DNA of 64,000 nt from Sphingopyxis sp. (GTDB lineage: Bacteria > Pseudomonadota > Alphaproteobacteria > Sphingomonadales > Sphingomonadaceae), in assembly GCA_030145715.1 (NCBI GenBank), contig JAIXHQ010000014.1, forward strand, positions 1-64,000, read 5' to 3'. A model generated the notes under the pieces. It saw only the letters and a program-made list of their open reading frames with translations, searched no databases and had not been told where the DNA came from. The position numbers and the translations under genes were made by a program. The number at the start of each line of letters is the position of its first letter. Position 1 is the stretch's first letter. Positions 61,897 to 64,000 of this stretch are shown here, piece by piece.

Positions 61897-63342
61897 TTAA
61901 AGATATTTCTTGGTCACCAGCCGTGATCCTTCGGGATCGCGCAGTCCGATGCCGATCGTGGCGCGGATCGCGTCGCTTTCCGAACTGGCGACCGGATAGG
62001 CGCAATAGTCGGCGGCGTAAAAGGCGCTGGGCCGATGGTTGCCCGACAGGCCGACGCCGCCGAACGGCGCGGCGGACGAGGCGCCGTTGGTGGGGCGGTT
62101 CCAGTTGATGACCCCCGCGCGGGCATTGGCCCAGAATTGGTCGTAAAGTTGCGGGGTGCCGCCGATCAGCGATGCGGTGAGGCCGAATGCGGTGTTGTTC
62201 GCCTCTGCGATTGCGGCTTCGAAACTATCGACGCGGATGACCTGCAACAGGGGGCCGAACAATTCGATGTCGGGGCGTTCGGGCATCGCCGTCACGTCGA
62301 TGATGCCGGGGGTCAGAAAGGGGAGGCCCGCGACGGGGCGCGTCATGTGGCGGATCACCTGGCCGCCGTTCGACATCAGGATCAGAAAACTCTCGGTCAG
62401 GCCGTCCGCTGCCTCATTATCGATCACCGACCCCATATAGGGCGCGGGTTCGGCATGGGGGTGGTCGACGATCAGCCGCCCGGCAAGGTCGCGAACCTCG
62501 TCGATCAGCCTGTCGGCCAAGGTGTCGCGGACGATCAGCCGGCGCGCGTTGCTGCACCGTTGCCCGGCGCTGAGAAACGCCGACTGGACGACGATGACGG
62601 CGGCGGTGCGGATGTCGGCGGTGTCCCAGACCAGGATCGGGTTGTTGCCGCCCATTTCGAGGGCGAGCATCTTGCCCGGCTGGCCCGCGAACTGGCGGTT
62701 GAGCGCAAGGCCGGTGCGCGCCGATCCGGTGAACAACAGGCCGTCGATGCCGGGATGCGCCGCCAGCGCCTTGCCGGTATCGGGGCCGCCGACGACGAGC
62801 CGCAAAACATCCTGCGGAACGCCCGCGCTGTGGAACAGTTCGACCAGTTTTTCGCCCACCGCGGGCGTCTTTTCCGACGGTTTGAAGACGACGGAATTGC
62901 CGGCGATCAGCGCGGGGACGATATGGCCATTCGGCAGATGGGCCGGGAAATTATAGGGCCCCAGCACGGCAAGCGCGCCGTGCGGTTTGTGCCGCACCGC
63001 GTTGCGCAATCCCATCGCGCCCTCGATCCGGCGGTTGGGCGTCCTTTCGGCATAGGCGGTGACCGAAATATTGACCTTGTTACAGACCGATTCAACTTCG
63101 GTGCGGGCTTCCCACAACGGTTTTCCGGTCTCACGCGCGATCAGGTCGGCAAAGGGTTCGGCCTCCGCCTTTACGCGGTCGACGAAACGGCGCAGCGTTT
63201 CGGTGCGGAAGGTGACCGGCCTGGCGGCCCATTCGGGCCAGGCGCGGCGGGCGATCTCCACCTCGTCATCGACGTTGTTGACCGCGCCGCGCCACAACTC
63301 CCGACCGGTTGCGGGTTCGAAGGAAAGCAGGGTTTCGCTCAT
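61897..63342 (-). CDS. astD: Succinylglutamate-semialdehyde dehydrogenase-like aldehyde dehydrogenase
   Basis: 481 residues from ATG 63342. Aldehyde dehydrogenase fold: LGPYNFPAHLPNGH (128-141), KPSEKTP with Lys154, catalytic Glu229 in ALEMGGNNP, and catalytic Cys263 in SAGQRCSNARRL. The sequence NRPTNGASSAAPFGGVGLSGNHRPSA (split) is characteristic of AstD, the fourth step of arginine succinyltransferase catabolism. No other ast gene is seen in the window, so the arrangement may be split or the enzyme may serve another aldehyde. Confidence 0.88.
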   Translation of the reverse strand: MSETLLSFEPATGRELWRGAVNNVDDEVEIARRAWPEWAARPVTFRTETLRRFVDRVKAEAEPFADLIARETGKPLWEARTEVESVCNKVNISVTAYAERTPNRRIEGAMGLRNAVRHKPHGALAVLGPYNFPAHLPNGHIVPALIAGNSVVFKPSEKTPAVGEKLVELFHSAGVPQDVLRLVVGGPDTGKALAAHPGIDGLLFTGSARTGLALNRQFAGQPGKMLALEMGGNNPILVWDTADIRTAAVIVVQSAFLSAGQRCSNARRLIVRDTLADRLIDEVRDLAGRLIVDHPHAEPAPYMGSVIDNEAADGLTESFLILMSNGGQVIRHMTRPVAGLPFLTPGIIDVTAMPERPDIELFGPLLQVIRVDSFEAAIAEANNTAFGLTASLIGGTPQLYDQFWANARAGVINWNRPTNGASSAAPFGGVGLSGNHRPSAFYAADYCAYPVASSESDAIRATIGIGLRDPEGSRLVTKKYL

Positions 63343-63497
63343 GGTCGCCTGGCTCTTATCGGTGAAAGCCGGTGGCGGCAACCTGTGGCGGCGCCCGGTG
63401 ACGGATTGCTTGCGCCGCGCGGCATGGTTGGCGATAGACGCAGGCGAGTCCCGCGCGCGGGACGGTCGAACAGGCAAGGCAAAGGGGACGCGCCATA

Positions 63498-64000
63498 TTG
63501 GCAAGAGCGGAGACAAGGCCGGATGCGGGCCGCGGCTGGTCGGACCAATATTGGTGGTCGTCCGACGGCGTACGGCTGCACGCCCGCGTCTATGCTGGGC
63601 CTGACGGATCGGATGGCGCGCCGCCGGTGCTGTGTATGCCCGGCCTTGCGCGCAATGCCCGCGACTTTGAGGCGCTGGCGCCGCATATCGCCCAATATCG
63701 CAAGGTGATCGTGATCGAGTTTCGCGGCCGGGGCGAAAGTGCCTATGCCAAGGATCCGATGACCTATGTCCCGCTGACCTATGTTCAGGATGTCGTCGCG
63801 ATGATGGACGAGATGGACATCACGCGGTTTGCGGCGATCGGCACCTCGCTGGGCGGGCTGGTCGCGATGCTGATGGCGGCGACGCTGCCGGGGCGGCTGG
63901 TCGGCGCGGTCCTGAACGACGTCGGGCCGGAATTGGAGGCGGCGGGCCTCGCACGGATTCGCGATTATATCGGCGCGGGGGGCAGTCAGCCGACATGGAT
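63498..64000 (+). CDS. Alpha/beta hydrolase, 5' part (runs off the window)
   Basis: Open to base 64000 without stop. The best start is TTG 63498, with AAAGGGGA about ten bases upstream; an ATG would begin only in the core. The protein reads WWSSDGVRLHARVY, PVLCMPGLARNARDF, VIVIEFRGRGES, the nucleophile elbow GTSLGGLVAM and VLNDVGPELE, all alpha/beta-hydrolase fold motifs. Divergent from astD with a 155-base gap. Substrate unknown. Confidence 0.85.
   Translation, partial: MARAETRPDAGRGWSDQYWWSSDGVRLHARVYAGPDGSDGAPPVLCMPGLARNARDFEALAPHIAQYRKVIVIEFRGRGESAYAKDPMTYVPLTYVQDVVAMMDEMDITRFAAIGTSLGGLVAMLMAATLPGRLVGAVLNDVGPELEAAGLARIRDYIGAGGSQPTW

Noticed and set aside
62035-63708. 557-residue plus-strand frame opposite astD
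   Set aside because: Shadow of astD; the end overlaps the hydrolase in another frame.
1-64000. CRISPR array, prophage or biosynthetic cluster outside the XrtA locus
   Set aside because: No regularly spaced direct repeats, no phage structural genes apart from the lone MuF-C-like domain, and no NRPS/PKS genes were seen.

Overview
The window is GC-rich DNA, densely coded on both strands, with stop/start overlaps of the ATGA, GTGA and TGATG kind. Gene content and protein style point to an alphaproteobacterium of the Sphingomonadaceae, most like Sphingopyxis/Sphingomonas: an exosortase A (XrtA) exopolysaccharide locus, an HdaA-type DnaA homologue, UPF0262, and a DUF2849/DUF934 sulfite-reductase operon. 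The genus is an inference and no 16S gene is present.

Layout. 1-1240: the right end of an IS5-type element, ndk, and a low-GC orphan gene resembling phage MuF C-terminal nuclease domains. 1266-8992: purM-purN (PurN fused to a YjbR-like domain) on the minus strand, then a tightly coupled plus-strand set of a membrane-anchored unknown, hdaA, ppk1 and ppx. 9017-21359: housekeeping and redox genes (rnd, a lactone-oxidase-like flavoprotein with a small membrane partner, aspS, hydrolase, periplasmic TPR-like protein, ppk2, GMC oxidoreductase, trhO, methyltransferase, trxB).

21338-41967 is the XrtA/EPS locus. A minus-strand arm holds a FemAB/GNAT protein, an acyl carrier protein and hydrolases 2 and 1. 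It diverges across only about 35 bases from the plus-strand arm: acyl-CoA ligase, PLP decarboxylase, Wza-like lipoprotein, chain-length protein, tyrosine-kinase-like ATPase, outer-membrane barrel, ExeA-like ATPase, deacetylase, FemAB protein, glycosyltransferase, XrtA-EpsI fusion, asparagine-synthase-like amidotransferase, GNAT and cupin. The genes suggest synthesis, acyl or aminoacyl decoration and export of a polysaccharide, coupled to C-terminal sorting of PEP-CTERM proteins. No PEP-CTERM substrate, priming transferase, flippase, polymerase or PrsK/PrsR pair is seen here.

42051-44217: infA, maf, a short RNase E/G-like protein, yacG and tRNA-Phe(GAA). 44218-47266 is accessory: a broken tyrosine-recombinase fragment next to the tRNA, a divergent NmrA/HxlR pair with a palindromic operator candidate, and a four-EF-hand secreted protein. 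47291-53759: an OmpR-type two-component system, acyl-CoA thioesterase, saccharopine-dehydrogenase-like reductase, DoxX and a secreted GH5 glycosidase. 53894-57834: dcd, cdd, GH25 and UPF0262 on the minus strand, and dnaB diverging. 57841-61847: a compact assimilatory sulfur operon cobA-DUF2849-cysI-DUF934-cysH. 61897-64000: astD and the start of an alpha/beta hydrolase running off the window.

No CRISPR array, rRNA or prophage is present. The best candidates for something under-described are the MuF-C-like orphan, the acyl-decoration arm of the XrtA locus with its non-canonical hydrolases, and the translational coupling of a replication-initiation regulator to polyphosphate metabolism.
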